Positions 22,225-33,420 of a stretch of 64,000 bases of DNA are shown one piece after another. This stretch comes from Arachis hypogaea. Taxonomy: Eukaryota; Streptophyta; Magnoliopsida; Fabales; Fabaceae. The notes beneath the pieces were generated by a model. The model was not told the origin of the DNA. It was given only the letters and a program-made list of their open reading frames with translations, and ran no database searches. Position numbers and translations under genes: made by a program. The stretch covers positions 86,923,671 through 86,987,670 of the forward strand of contig NC_092053.1 of the NCBI RefSeq assembly GCF_003086295.3, written 5' to 3'. Each line of letters begins with the position of its first letter. Within the stretch, counting starts at the first letter, position 1.

Positions 22225-22727
22225 ACTTGTAACGACCCAACTCCCAGTATGCCATAGTCATACAAGAAGCTAAGTGTTACTAACTTATCCTTCCTAATTA
22301 TTATTTATTATTTAATATATGAGCATGTTCCTTGTTAGAGCGATGCCAATTTTACGAGTAACTTTTTTTGTTGTTGCGGATGTTCAGGTAAAATAAACAA
22401 GCATACATTGAGAGTAATAGAAAAGCGGCATAAAGAAACATAGAAATACAGCTGAAAATATACATCATGTACACTATAACAAAACATGTAGCGTTTACAC
22501 AAGATCAAGTCTGTTTACATCCTCGTCATCCTACGTAGCTAATATTTACACGACACTCCAGCAGGGCCTGGCCCATACAAAAAGCCACTAAGCTGGCGCC
22601 CAGGCTAGCCTAACCACTATATCGCTCCTAGCGCTTGGGTGTACTAACACAAGTGAGAGACTAAATATCAGATAATGTCAGACTAGAGTGTCATCAAAAG
22701 AATGTCCCTTCCGCAGTCAAACTATAT

Positions 22728-23327
22728 CTACACGTGGCCGTTCGGAGAATCGCCGTGAGGCTCGTCCATCTCCTCATCCTGCTCTATCTCTATCTCAGGA
22801 TCCTCCTCCTCATCATCATCCGCAGCTACAGCTATACCCTCAGATCCACCAGAAATACTGCTGTCACTATGTACAAAACCATTCGCGAGCACAGGTCCGT
22901 TCGCGTTTATAGGAGCCACTCCACCGTCTGGTAGTGCCGGCTCATCAAGCTGTGGCAAGTCGGGGATCGGCTCAGGGGGAAAATCCCACTCTGGTGGTAT
23001 CACAGGTACGTAGTCACTAGCTAACTCAGGCTCATCAGGAATGATAGGCTCAGGTACCGCCTCATTCAAAGGTTGAGCTGGTATAGGGTGCTCAGGATAA
23101 TCAGAAATAGGATGTCCAGGTGCGTCAGGATGTAGCCAGGATAAGGGAAAGTCGTAAGGAGCATCAGGGTCAAAATGCGGGATAGATAGAGGATGTTGAA
23201 AAGCTCGATTAGGTAACGCATATCGTCTAATATGAGGCTCCAATCCCATGATGAAGTAACTGTGATGTACCGGATCCTCGTAGACGTAAGGGTCCACGAA
23301 CTCATAGAAGATCACGCCCGTCTCCAT
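22728..23327 (-). CDS. ORF of 199 codons inside the E2 LTR
   Basis: An intact frame runs from ATG 23327-23325 to TAG 22730-22728. The product has a hydrophobic/aromatic start (METGVIFYEFVDPYVYEDP), a Pro-rich middle with repeated PD/PE/HP elements, and a strongly acidic tail (DDDEEEDPEIEIEQDEEMDE). No membrane segment, zinc finger or enzyme motif is visible, and I do not recognise the family. Just before the ATG the minus strand has a pyrimidine tract ending CCCTTCAG, preceded by ATAACTAACAAT, so it looks like a 3' splice site with a branch point. It is open while gag-pol of the same element has ten stops. Because it lies in the LTR, one copy was expected at each end; the 3' copy is lost here. 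The solo LTR at 33421-37290 has the same tract but a different sequence after it. Coding status is plausible, not proven. Confidence 0.5.
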   Translation of the reverse strand: METGVIFYEFVDPYVYEDPVHHSYFIMGLEPHIRRYALPNRAFQHPLSIPHFDPDAPYDFPLSWLHPDAPGHPISDYPEHPIPAQPLNEAVPEPIIPDEPELASDYVPVIPPEWDFPPEPIPDLPQLDEPALPDGGVAPINANGPVLANGFVHSDSSISGGSEGIAVAADDDEEEDPEIEIEQDEEMDEPHGDSPNGHV

Positions 23328-23858
23328 CTGAAGGGGAGGAAGGGAGAGAAGGGGTAAGAACTGGGGAGTTCTTTGTAGGGTCGGGATTGTTAGTTATGTT
23401 CATTTATTCATTTTTGATTAGCAGATGGATAATAGAATACAGTAATGTAGTAAACAGAGGTTAAAAATAGATAGAAAAACAAAGAACAGAACACAAGCAG
23501 AAGAATACAAGAAGATAATGCATAGACATAGCACTCGAACAAACAAACATAAAGAAATAGATCACACACAAGAAAGAATGCAACAGAGAATGATGCGTAA
23601 ACAAGAATGATGCATGTCTAGCCCTAGTACAGGCCATGAACTCATGTGTCGGTTGGCTGCCCGCAATCCCGACATTTATCCGGTCACGAGTGATCCGGAT
23701 TTCCCGGATATGATTTTCCGTTCCTAAATAAATGCGCATATAATAATAGCCGCTCATTTGAGACAGCCTCTGCTTACTGCAGGAAAATATATATATATAC
23801 TCTGCTCTGCTCTGGGGAAGCAGAAAATAGCTGTAGGTAACTTAGTTTCCCTACAGAA

Positions 23859-23919
23859 GCTCTGGGTTGCATTAAGCAACTAATATATATTAAATATAAC
23901 TCTGGGTTGCATCAAGAAA

Positions 23920-23985
<66 letters not shown>

Positions 23986-24032
23986 TAGCTCTGGGTTGCA
24001 TCAAGAAACTAATATATATATATATATATATA
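23859..24032. repeat. Tandem CTCTGGGTTGCAT modules with TA microsatellite
   Basis: Three copies of CTCTGGGTTGCATCAAGAAAC-like sequence each lead into a TA run; the longest run is about 60 bases (23921-23980). Frames such as MHQETNIYIYIY are read through this repeat and are not genes. Confidence 0.9.
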
Positions 24033-26352
24033 TTCTTTATTATACTACTCTTCTCTTTATATCTCTTTACCCTGTTCTGGTTTCTCTTTTCTATGTATCT
24101 CTTTACTCTACTTTAATTACTCTGTTCTCTGTATCTCTTTTCTCTTCTATGATTACTCTTTCCATTCTGTATCTATATTACTCTTTTTCTCTCTATCTCT
24201 TTACTTTACTCTGGTTACTCTGTTTTCTGTGTTTCTCTACTCTGCTTTGATTGCTCTGCTTAACATATGTATTTTAAGCTTATGTAAATTTTGGTATGAA
24301 TACTTAGCCTATCCCAAGTATAGGTTCATTAAGTCTATACTGAAACAGTTTAACTTTTCATATAATACCTAATCCTATTCACAATTCCAGGACTAACTAT
24401 ATTGCCTTAGTTCGTTCACTAGTCTCTGTCTGTTTTTCTGTCATTAAAACTTTACAGACTTTTTCTTCGATTTTTATCTTTTCTTTAACTTTTTATCTTT
24501 TATTTATCTTTGCCTCACTAATATGTTTTTACCACTCCCTAAGTGTTTTATGAAAGTAATTATGAGATTCTGTGCTTAAAGTTGTCTTTCTAAAACTTTT
24601 ACAGAAAACTGCCTTTTTCGCATTATTTTATTATTTTTATTAAAATATTATTTTTAATTAAATATTATTATTTAATATTTAATTATTTTTTTATTATTTT
24701 ATCATTAAATTTTCGAAAATTAACTTACTTTTACTTTTAACCTTTAAAATTCACTTTTTACCACCCGTAACTTTTAATATTTCTACTTTTACCACCCTAA
24801 CGTTCAGAAATTACCAAACAACCCCATAAACACCAAAAATTTTACTTCCTTGCCCTTTTTAAGATCTAAGGCCTGTTCTTCATTGTTCTTCATCACACTC
24901 AAAGTGTTCTTCAGGTTCTTCATAAATTCTTCAGATTCTTTCTCTGTTTTTACCCATTTTTCAGTCTTTTCAGCAACCGATTTTTACTATAATTCATAAT
25001 AAATTAGCAGCCACTAAAACCCCATCTTTTCTAGATGATTTTAACACAAATTGAACCTCAATTTAAGCTTACGGTTTCGTTTTTCCAGCTGCCCAAGAAC
25101 ATGAACTTTAAAGCTTGAATTTCATCAAATTTCATTAAAATTTCACCAAATTTTCACCAAGAATCATTCATATATGCAACCAATTTTTAGCACAGCCAAT
25201 TTATAAAACATTCACACAACTCAAACACAAATAATCAAGATTAATTTCGTGACACCCTACCTGGTTTTGCTGCTCCTAATTCAATTAAACTTTCAGGTGG
25301 TCCTTAAGCACTTTTTCCTCCTAAATCACATCAAGAAAACACATATTTAACCAAGTTTCCTTGAAACCGAATCAAAAGAGAGATGGTTGATGCATGGAAA
25401 AATTGTCTCGCAACAAATTTCCTTCGGCAAGTGTACCGAATTTGTCGTCAAGTAAAAACTCACAATAGAGTGAGGTCAAATCCCACAAGGATTGATTGAT
25501 CAAGCAACTTTAATTAGAGGAATATTTTAGTTGAGCGAATCCAGAATTTGAGTTGAGAATTGCCGAAAATGAAGTGACAAAAAAATTAAAATGCTAGAAT
25601 TAAAGAACTGAAACTAAATGACTGAAAGTAAATTGCTGAATTGTAATTGGGAATGGGGTATTGCTCATAAATGTAAATGGCAGAAAATAAAGAGAATGGG
25701 TAAGATCAGAAATGGGGAGTTCATTGGGCTTAGGAGATGTTGCATTCTCCGGATCAATTTCATTTTCATCTGTTCCTCAATCAATGCCCTCATTGATCTC
25801 CTTGACAATCTTAAGTGATTGAATTACAATTTCTTGTAATTCAATCTCTCAAATCTTGATCAATAGCCAATTCCTTGGTCAATTGTTCATGAGAAGAGAT
25901 GAAGTATGGTCACTGATTATACCACATGCATTTCCCAAATCAAGTGTTGAGAGGATTATAGTCACATATCCATCCAAACCCAATTTGGTCCAGCATGAGA
26001 AAGCATTTCTAGCTTGATCTCTTCATTCCTCTTTCAAGGTTCAGAAGAGATCCAAGTATGAATAGCTTCTTTTTCAGGATAACTACCCAATTGGATGAAG
26101 ATCGAAAGCTTTCAAGTAAAATCAAGAGAAAAGATAGAAGAAGAATAATGAAAACTAGTATTGATCCATCAAATTACAACAGAGCTCCCTAACCCAATGA
26201 AAGGGGTTTAGTTGTTCATAGCTCTGGAAAATGAAAACAAAGATGGAGAATACATAATGAAACTAGAAGTGCAGAGAAAGTAAATACAGAGAGTAATTCT
26301 ATGCCTAGAGGCTCCCTATAATTTCCAACTCACTTTTTAATTCAAAGCTACT

Positions 26353-26362
26353 CTTATATATA
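26353..26362 (-). promoter_or_regulatory. TATA box, E3 LTR
   Basis: The minus strand reads TATATATAAG just downstream of the palindrome array. The same box is at the same place in both E5 LTRs. Confidence 0.5.
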
Positions 26363-26504
26363 CTACTCTTCTCTTCTTTTAGTTGGCTCTTCAAGTCTTG
26401 GGTATGGGCCTTTGGATCTTGAGTTTGAAGCAGTTCTCTTCTTCATTGGGCTTGGCTTTACTTGCAGAGAGAAAGTGTGAAGTGGGTAGAGACTTTAGCT
26501 CAGG

Positions 26505-27585
26505 ACGTTAGTGGCGTTAACGTTCAGTGAAAATATGAGTTCGCGAATGTTAGTGTCATTCAACTTTTTCACTAACGTTCCTCACCCAAGTAAGAGCCAC
26601 GTTAACCTCAACGTTAGTGGCACAAATGTTGCCACTAACGCTGCCTCTTTGTCCTTCGCGCACGTTATTGGGACTCAACTTTCCCAATAACGTTGAGAAG
26701 CCTCCCCCTTCCCTACGTTAGAGTCCACGTTAACTTAGTTAACGTGGCTCTTTTAACGTAGGCTTGCCAACCTTCGAGAACATTAGTGACACTTACCATT
26801 GTCACTAACGTTCCAATGTGCCCCTATTTCTCACGTTAGAGTCCACGTTAACTAGGTTAACGTGGCCTCTAACGTGGCCATGCTATCCATCTCCAACGTT
26901 AGTGACAAAGTTGAGTGTCACTAACGTTGGCTTATCATTCCCTTATCCACGTTAGCTTCCACGTTAACTAAGTTAACGTAGGAGTTAACGTGGCTCAAAG
27001 TGGCTTGTGGGCTACTTCCAACGTTAGTGACAATGTTGGGTGTCACTAACGTTGACGATCACCTCCCTTCTTCACGTTAACTTCCACGTTAACTAAGTTA
27101 ACGTGGGAGTTAACGTGGCTTATTTGGGCTTGTGTGGGTTCCTTCCAACGTTAGTGACAATGTTTGGTGTCACTAACGTTGGCGATCACTTTGTCACCTT
27201 ACGTTAGCTCCCAAGTTAGTTAACGTGGGAATTAACGTGGCTTAATGTGACTTGGCCAACGTTAGTGATAATGTTGAATGTCACTAACGTTGGCCTCCCC
27301 CCTTTCTTCTTAACGTTAGAGGCCACGTTAACTAAGTTAACGTGGCAACTAACGTGGCCACTTATGAGTTTGGTCCAACGTTAGTGACAATGTTAAGTGT
27401 CACTAACGTTGGCTCCTTTTCCTTTCTTCCACGTTAGAGTTCACGTTAACTTAGTTAACGTGACTCTTAACGTGGGCAACGATGGCTTCGAGAGCGTTAT
27501 TGGCAATTACTTTTCTCAATAACTTTGCAAGTTACTCCCATTCCACGTTAGTGTCAACGTTAGTGCAACTAACGTTGCCACTGAT
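26505..27585. repeat. Palindrome array, about 120-bp period (E3 LTR)
   Basis: Two palindromic modules alternate: one of the form AACGTTAGTGAC...GTCACTAACGTT, one of the form CACGTTAAC...GTTAACGTG. About eight rounds are visible with variable spacers. Each module could form a hairpin. Several copies are degenerate at the left end. Confidence 0.9.
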
Positions 27586-27765
27586 GTGGTTCTTCTTTGC
27601 TTCCTTTGTCCTGAAATAAAGCAATAAAGTGTATAATGTATACTTGAATCAAGATGTAAGTGAATATCTACCCAAAACTAACTTATTTCCTAAGGAAATG
27701 CATGAAGCTACCCTAAAAACAGTAAAGAAAAGGTCAGTGAAACTGGCCAAAATGCCCTGGCATCA

Positions 27766-28875
27766 CAACACCAAACTTAAAGCTGGCTTGTCCCTAAGCA
27801 AGTACTGGAACAAGAGAATGATGAATGGAATGCCAAGAGAAATGAGTCATTCTTGTGGAAGTCATGTCCCTGGTTTTATGGTGGTTTTATGGTGGTTTCA
27901 TGCATAGCAACTTAGGTTCATTCCTGGCTTTCAGACCTTTATCATGTCCTAGAATACTTACTGTGATTGCATCCCATGAGACTTTTATTCATTGATCATT
28001 TTGTTGTTATTTCAGGGCATATTTTTGTTCTTAAGCTAAGTGCTCTGTAAGGGGGCAACTCTTTAAAATAAGCTTTCAGCCAACAGTCCTGAACCAGTTG
28101 GTTCAAGGTGCTAGGTGTTGAAGCACCCCTAAGGACTTACTTGCTCAAGTCTCTCCCCCATACATACACACCACAGGCACATAGTTTATTTATTTTCTTT
28201 TCTTGAGACCTTGGTGTCCAGCGCCTCTTTGGGTTACTAACTGCTCTGTAGTGAGGGTTACTCTTGATAGTGGACTTTCAGCTGATAATCCCGAGTTAGT
28301 TAACCCAAGTTACCAAGTGATAAGGCACCCCTAAGAGCTTATTCATCCAAGTAGATCCCTCATACAGGAGCACCACAGACACATGCCTCAAGATTAAAAC
28401 CATTGGTGCCTAGCCTTATTGCTTACTCTTTTTCTTTTATATATTTTTTTTAACCTGTATTGTTCTTTCCCTTTTTCTTATTAGGATCTTCTTATTTAGC
28501 TAGTCTCATGGGGTGTGTCTCAAGCACAGTATTCATGACAGATAGTTGTCCTCCCACCTTATGGTTGAACCAACTTAGCTAACTTATGACTATACCATAA
28601 ACTCATGAACTTATTCCATAGTATGAACTCCTCTCTGGTCTTTAAAAACACTCATTCTCTTTTCATTTGATTTAAAGGAATAAGCATACAAATAATCAAA
28701 GTAAGGATGTAGTGACATGAGGACTAACAAACATAGACCCTTTTTTAACACAAAAACTTAAAAGACAGAATTGAAAAAGGTTCAAACTACTATGGAAGCA
28801 TGTTCTATTTCATACAAGATCTTCCTTATTTAAAGCATAAAGAAAAATGGACCAAAGAAAGAACTCCACCACCTT
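27766..28875 (-). other. E3 3' untranslated region and polypurine tract
   Basis: AAGTTTGGTGTTG lies directly before the LTR on the minus strand (27778-27766) and is the likely polypurine tract. The rest is noncoding and matches 54921-56011 of E5, including a block with inverted complements around 28020-28420 (AGGTGCTAGGTGTTGAAGCACC). Confidence 0.6.
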
Positions 28876-29612
28876 TTACTCATGTTGTTGACCATGCTCT
28901 CCTCCTTGCTTGTCCTCCTTGTGTCCTTCTTGATTGCTTGTACTCCCACTCCCTTTGCCTTTTCCAATCAGCTTCTTCCAGAAACCACCATCTTCCATCT
29001 TCTTCTTGAGTGTTTCCTTCTGCTGTTTCACCTTCCTCTCTTCTTGTTCTACAAAATCTTTTTGGACCTCATCATATGTGGGGATGGCATAGTGTAGATG
29101 ATGCATATTACTAGACATGTAGTTCAACTTGCCTTGAGTGTTTACGTTGAACTCCTCCCTATGTAGTTGCCGTCCTTCATTAAGCACACTGAACTCATTG
29201 AATGCTCTCATCTGAGCTAGTTGCCGCTGATTGAGTTCTTGCAAATGCTTATCTTGAAGTTCTTGCCTCGCAGTAACTTGGTGGATGGCTTGAGTGAGTT
29301 GAGAATATTGTTCCTGTTACTGCTCCATCTGTTGTTTCTGCCACTCCTCTTGCTGGCTCATCCATTTGGATTGAAGCAGCAGTATTTGTTCTTGTCCTTC
29401 CATCTGTCTCATCCCCAAATCTTCAATGGCCCTTAGAAGGTGATTCATATTCAAGTTGGCTGGGTCATGATGCTCTTCTTGTTGATATTCTTCTTGATGA
29501 GGCTCCTCTTGATGAGCTACTCCTTTTTGTTTTGGCTTTCCTATGTGAGGTCTTCTTTGTTGTTGGGCTGGTATCACATAAGTTAGCCGCTGAAAGATCA
29601 TCAGCCTCCCCG
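28876..29612 (-). pseudogene. E3 ORF2, C-terminal remnant
   Basis: The frame starts at the breakpoint near 29612 and ends at TGA or TAA near 28876, with one in-frame stop at 29319-29317. It encodes the tail of the E5-type ORF2: IPAQQQRRPHIGK, a Glu/Gln/His-rich stretch, ANLNMNHLLRAIEDLG, and a long Gln-rich coiled-coil-like end with basic GKGKGSGSTS. The N-terminal domain is deleted. No independent function is likely. Confidence 0.75.
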
Positions 29613-30010
29613 GAACTGTGAACTGTGAACCCAGTTAAACCGATTTTTCTATTTTTAACTAAAACTGATCAGGTAACCTTATAATATCATTCAAGAAGCT
29701 TCTAATACTAATATAATGATAATATCATCCTATTATCTCTCTTCTCTCATAAATCGGGTCCGGTTTGTCAAACTGAGACTATTTACGAAAAACCGAATCA
29801 AAACTCCTAACCGAAACGGTTCAAAAACTAGGTTCTTCGCGACCGCGTTATCTAGCTTGTCTCGGAAAAGGTTCTAACTTAAAGATGACATAATGACAAT
29901 GAGAATTGAGATTCTTGATGATATATCAAAGGTTTTTCCCTTACTGATCTTCCGGAGAAATTCGTACTTTCAGAAAAGATCTCGCGTACTCGAAAATCGG
30001 GTTTGTTACA
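29613..30010 (-). repeat. First 398 bases of the E2 5' LTR
   Basis: The minus strand starts TGTAACAAACCCGATTTTCG at 30010 and follows the start of the solo LTR (33421 onward) to about its base 395. It then breaks into E3 sequence near 29613. It is best read as the outer part of the E2 5' LTR. Confidence 0.8.
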
Positions 30011-30717
30011 CTTTTCAGCAACCTAATGATGTTGCTGGCAATCATCTCCCCAACATTCACATTTTCTCCCTTCATGATGCTGTATATGAGCACAGCCCTC
30101 TCCAATGTCACCTCAGAGGTGTTAAATGTTGGGTTGAGAGACCTTCTTACAAAGTCCAGCCACCCTCTAGCTTGGGGGCTCAAATCTCTTCTCCTCAGCT
30201 GGTTGGATCTTCCATCCTTGTCATTAATCCACTGCACATTTAGCACGCATATTTCATTGAGGATTTCATCAAATCCTGGGTCTTGTTGCTTTATCCTCTC
30301 TTCATAGCTCTGGGTGGAGCTTGTTTACTTCACTATCAACATCCTATCTATGTTGGAGGGGCTATAGTCAATGGGTTTCCCCCTCACATAGCTAAGATAA
30401 CCATAAGGTTGCCCAGGTTGAGGCACTGCATTGGCATAGAATTCTCTAACCAAGCTTTCCACCACTTTTCTTGGTGGGTTGCACAAGAGTGCCCATCCTC
30501 TGTTGTTGATCTCCCTGTTGATCACCGGATGCTCATTCCCCCCAAGTTGGAAGCCAACCTCTGGAATAATTTCCCTCTCACTCACCCAACCATAAAATTG
30601 GTTTTGGTTGAATGATAAGAGGAACTTGTATTCATTATGGCTTGAGGATCCTGAAGTTGGTTCCTTGGTCTTTCTCTTCTTTGATGATGAGGCTCTTGGT
30701 GGTGCCTTTGGGGTGAT
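30011..30717 (-). pseudogene. E4 ORF2, N-terminal part
   Basis: The frame has a basic Ser/Lys-rich start (about 30690, no clear ATG; an ATC stands near 30717) and then the ORF2 domain: SEREIIPEVGFQ, RGWALLCNPPRK, VREFYANAV, SYVRGKPIDYSPSNIDR, then LSPQARGWLDFVRRSLNPT and SEVTLERAVLIYSIM. A TAA at 30327-30325 interrupts it. It ends at the E2 insertion after ...SNIIRLLK. It is roughly 40 percent similar by eye to E5 ORF2 over the same span. Confidence 0.75.
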
Positions 30718-31874
30718 AAAAGAGGTTTGAAAGGTTGAAAAAAATTAAAGAAGAGGTAAGGAACAGAGAGAAAAGCAAGGGTTTGCTCCACAACACCAAA
30801 CTTTGGGCTTGATTGTCCCTAAACAAGTAGAAGAAAAGAATGGTAAAGAAAACGAGAAGAAAAGAGGAGGGGGAGTGTGGAGGTTCTTTTCATGTATGAA
30901 GATGGGGTTCGAAGTGTGAAGAAATGTGGGAAAGTTAGTGGCTTTTATAGGGGTGAGAAGTGTAGTATGGAGGGTGGGAAGTGAAAGCAATTCAATGTTT
31001 TTCCACTTGGGGAGTGGCGCCTAGCGTGGGAAGAGGAGCCAATCCTTATCCGTTTTGGCTTCCTGCATGTATTGAATTCCAAAGTGCAAGTACACTTTGA
31101 CTCCTTGCTTGATGAGCTATCAATCATGTGGGCCCCATCCTCTTTCCTGAAAATAAAATCCAAAAACCCCATCAATAATGACAAAAGAAATCTTTCACAT
31201 TCCCTATATTATGAGTTATTTAAATTGCAACTGATGAGTGTCCCTTGGGACACCAAACTTAATCTCATTGTATCTAACAAATTGGGTTCATCATTATATT
31301 TTGATGTGTTTAAACGGGTGAAATAATTTCAATCCTTTCACATCCCTTCCGTCTAATTCCTTCCGAACACATTAAAACCAACTTTTATGCACCCACCAAT
31401 TTATTAAATGCTTTCAAACTTGAATCATATCGGGCTTGCTATGTGATTTTCATATGGTGGTGGCCACACCAAACTTAATCTCTGGGCTTACTTTCAAAAT
31501 TAATTCATTCAAATTGTTGTAAGCCTAAATTAAGTGGGTTAATGGCCACGCCAAACTTAGCTTTTTAGCTAGTTCTCAGCCCAAACACTCATCATCAGTA
31601 AGTGCATTCATCAAATTGCACTTTCAGAGAAAAAAAACAACTTGAAGATTCACTAAATATCAAACACTTAAAACTGATATTTAAACTACCTAATCTACCA
31701 CTTACAACTACTTCTAGAAAGCAAGGAAAGAAAAAGGATTAAAATGGAACTTAAACTACCTAAATCGACAATCTTAAGCTACTTCTAGAAAGCAAGAAAT
31801 CAAAAGCATATGAGTGTTGGGGTGCCTCCCAACCAGCGCATCTTTAGCGTCATTAGCTTGACGTTCCTTCCTTC
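30718..31874 (-). other. E4 region between pol and ORF2
   Basis: It has no trusted ORF. Just after pol come the conserved words CTAATGACGCTAAAGATGCG and GGGAGGCACCC. Four copies of the AAGTTTGGTGT/AAGTTTGGCGT motif (minus strand near 31558, 31475, 31260, 30800) are spread through it. A TATAAAAG box (30949-30942) precedes a CA/CT-rich leader to ORF2. Confidence 0.55.
30942..30949 (-). promoter_or_regulatory. TATA box ahead of E4 ORF2
   Basis: The minus strand reads TATAAAAG about 230 bases before the start of ORF2, followed by a CT/CA-rich leader, as in E1. Internal promoter inferred. Confidence 0.45.
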
Positions 31875-33415
31875 TTAGTGAAGGTTGTAGCTCACTCTCT
31901 GCTCCTCCAAAGAGTCTCCCAAGTAATGCTTGATTCTATGGCCATTTACAGTGAAAGTTCTTTGTGTTTTGTCCTCCATGAGCTCTACATGACCATAGGG
32001 GGATACCTTAAGGATGGTGAAGGGTCCAGACCACCTTGACTTTAATTTCTCTGGGAAGAACTTGAGCCTAGAGTTGTACAGCAGCACCTTTTGACCTTCT
32101 ACAAACTCTCTTCTTGCTATCTTATGATCATGCCACTAATTTGTGTTTTCTTTGTAAATCTTGGCATTCTCATAAGCTTGATTTTTGAATTCCTCCAGGC
32201 CATTGAGTTGCATTAGCCTCCTTTCTCTAGTAGCTTGATCATCAAAGTTCAATATTTTTAGAGCCCAAAATGCTCTATGTTCAAGCTCCACTGGTAAGTG
32301 ACAAGTCTTTCCAAACACAGTTGGTATGGAGACATCCCAATAGGTGTCTTGAAAGCTGTCCTATAGGCCCATAATGCATCATCTAGCTTTTTAGACCATT
32401 CCTTTCTTGAATTACTAACATTCCTTTCAAGGATTCTTTTGAGTTCTCTGTTTGAGATCTCAGCTTGCCCATTGGTCTGTGGATGGTATGGGGTTGCCAC
32501 TTTGTGCTTGACTCCATACTTGAGTAGGAGTGTCTCAAATTGTTTATTGCAGAAGTGTGTCCCTCTATCACTAATAAGGGCTCTAGGAACTCCAAATCGG
32601 CTGAAGATGTTTCTTCTCAAGAAGCTTATCACAACCTTGTTATCATTTGTTGCTGTGGCTATGGCTTCTACCCACTTAGACATATAATCTACAGCCACCA
32701 ATATATAATTGTTTGAGTAGAAGGATGAGAATGGTCCCATAAAATCAATTCCCCATTTGTCAAACAATTTCAATTCCATTATAAACCTTTGTGGCATCTC
32801 ATTCTTCTTGGGTAGATTGCCAGCCCTTTGGCATTCATTGCATCTTGACACCAACTCCTTTGCATCTTTGAATATTGTTGGCCAAAAGAAACCAAATTGC
32901 AGCACCTTGGCTGCAGTTCTTTCTCCACTAAAATGGCCTCCATATGTGGATCCATGGCATTGCCACAACACTTCTTGCCGTTCCTCCTGTGAAATACACC
33001 TCCTCAAGATTCCATCAACACCCTTTTTGAACAAGTAGGGCTCATCCCAGATGTAGTGTTTAGCATCATTGAGTAGCTTCCTCCTCATGTACTTGTTGAT
33101 GTTGGTGGGCAGCTCCCCAATAACCTTGAAGTTGGATATATCAGCAAACCAAGGGCTTTCTTGAATCATCATCAACTGCTCATCAGGGAAGCTTTCATTC
33201 ACTTCAAATTGATGTGCTTCATCCTCTTCATGTGGGATTCTTGATAGGTGGTCAGCCACCTTGTTCTCTACTCCACTTCTATCTTTTATCTCTATGTTGA
33301 ACTCTTGAAGTAGCAAGACCCATTTTATCAACCTAGGATTGGATTCTTGCTTGGTCAGCAAATATTTAAGGGTTGCATGATCAGTGAAAACAGTAACTTT
33401 AGATCCAATGAGATG
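31875..33415 (-). pseudogene. E4 pol, end of RNase H and integrase
   Basis: Coding resumes after the solo LTR with [18 protein letters not shown] (end of RNase H), then the integrase zinc finger ([11 protein letters not shown] ... CNECQRAG), the catalytic core ([41 protein letters not shown], giving the D, D and E) and a C-terminal SRWSGPFTILKVSPYGHVEL block. There is a frame change near 32315, after GMSPYQL, and a stop after KENTN (32136). The integrase family is Athila-type. It is not functional as it stands. Confidence 0.88.
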
Positions 33416-33420
33416 TGATA

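Larger units (their letters stand above)
22228..25387 (-). repeat. E2 5' LTR, main part
   Basis: The minus strand ends ...GAGTTGGGTCGTTACA at 22228; the solo copy ends ...AAATTGGGTCGTTACA at 37290. The part present is 3.16 kb. It holds a 199-codon ORF, a repeated CTCTGGGTTGCAT module with TA runs, and a T-rich AT region (24600-24860). It breaks at 25387 where the E3 LTR starts; the start of this LTR is found again at 29613-30010. Confidence 0.85.
25388..27765 (-). repeat. E3 3' LTR, 2,378 bp
   Basis: The minus strand starts TGATGCCAGGGCATTTTGGC at 27765 and ends ...TTTTTCCATGCATCA at 25388, the same termini as the two E5 LTRs. It contains the palindrome array at 26505-27585 and a TATATATAAG box (26362-26353). 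Confidence 0.9.
25388..29612 (-). mobile_element. E3: 3' part of an E5-family element, inside the E2 LTR
   Basis: It has a complete 3' LTR (25388-27765), polypurine tract, 3' untranslated region and the C-terminal part of ORF2, all closest to E5 (52603-56458). It lacks gag-pro, the 5' LTR and the first part of ORF2. Its left flank is ATGGT (25383-25387); the right duplication was lost with the deletion at 29612/29613. The ORF2 part is much nearer to E5 than the ORF2 N-terminal part of E4 is, so E3 and E4 are not halves of one element. Confidence 0.72.
17321..30010 (-). mobile_element. E2: Tekay/Del-like chromovirus, split by E3
   Basis: On the minus strand: 5' LTR start (30010 down to about 29613), interruption by E3, rest of the 5' LTR (25387-22228), primer site for initiator tRNA-Met (22224-22213), one gag-pol frame (22010-17469), polypurine tract (17443-17432) and only 111 bases of the 3' LTR. 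A complete LTR of the family (solo, 33421-37290) is 3,870 bp. Comparison with it shows that about 450 bp of the 5' LTR are missing where E3 sits, so E3 inserted there and a later deletion took its 5' part with some LTR. E2 itself appears to have entered ORF2 of E4 at 30010/30011; the far side of that target is lost at 17320/17321. Confidence 0.75.

Noticed and set aside
23907..24250. ORFs in the E2 LTR starting in the TA repeat
   Set aside because: They translate a TA microsatellite and CT-rich sequence.
26505..27585. CRISPR-like array of repeats and spacers
   Set aside because: Units are palindromic, diverged and lie in an LTR of a plant retrotransposon, with the same array in other LTR copies. 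No cas genes; wrong kingdom.
28800..31326. Short plus-strand ORFs
   Set aside because: All are antisense to E3/E4 ORF2 or lie in noncoding inter-ORF sequence.
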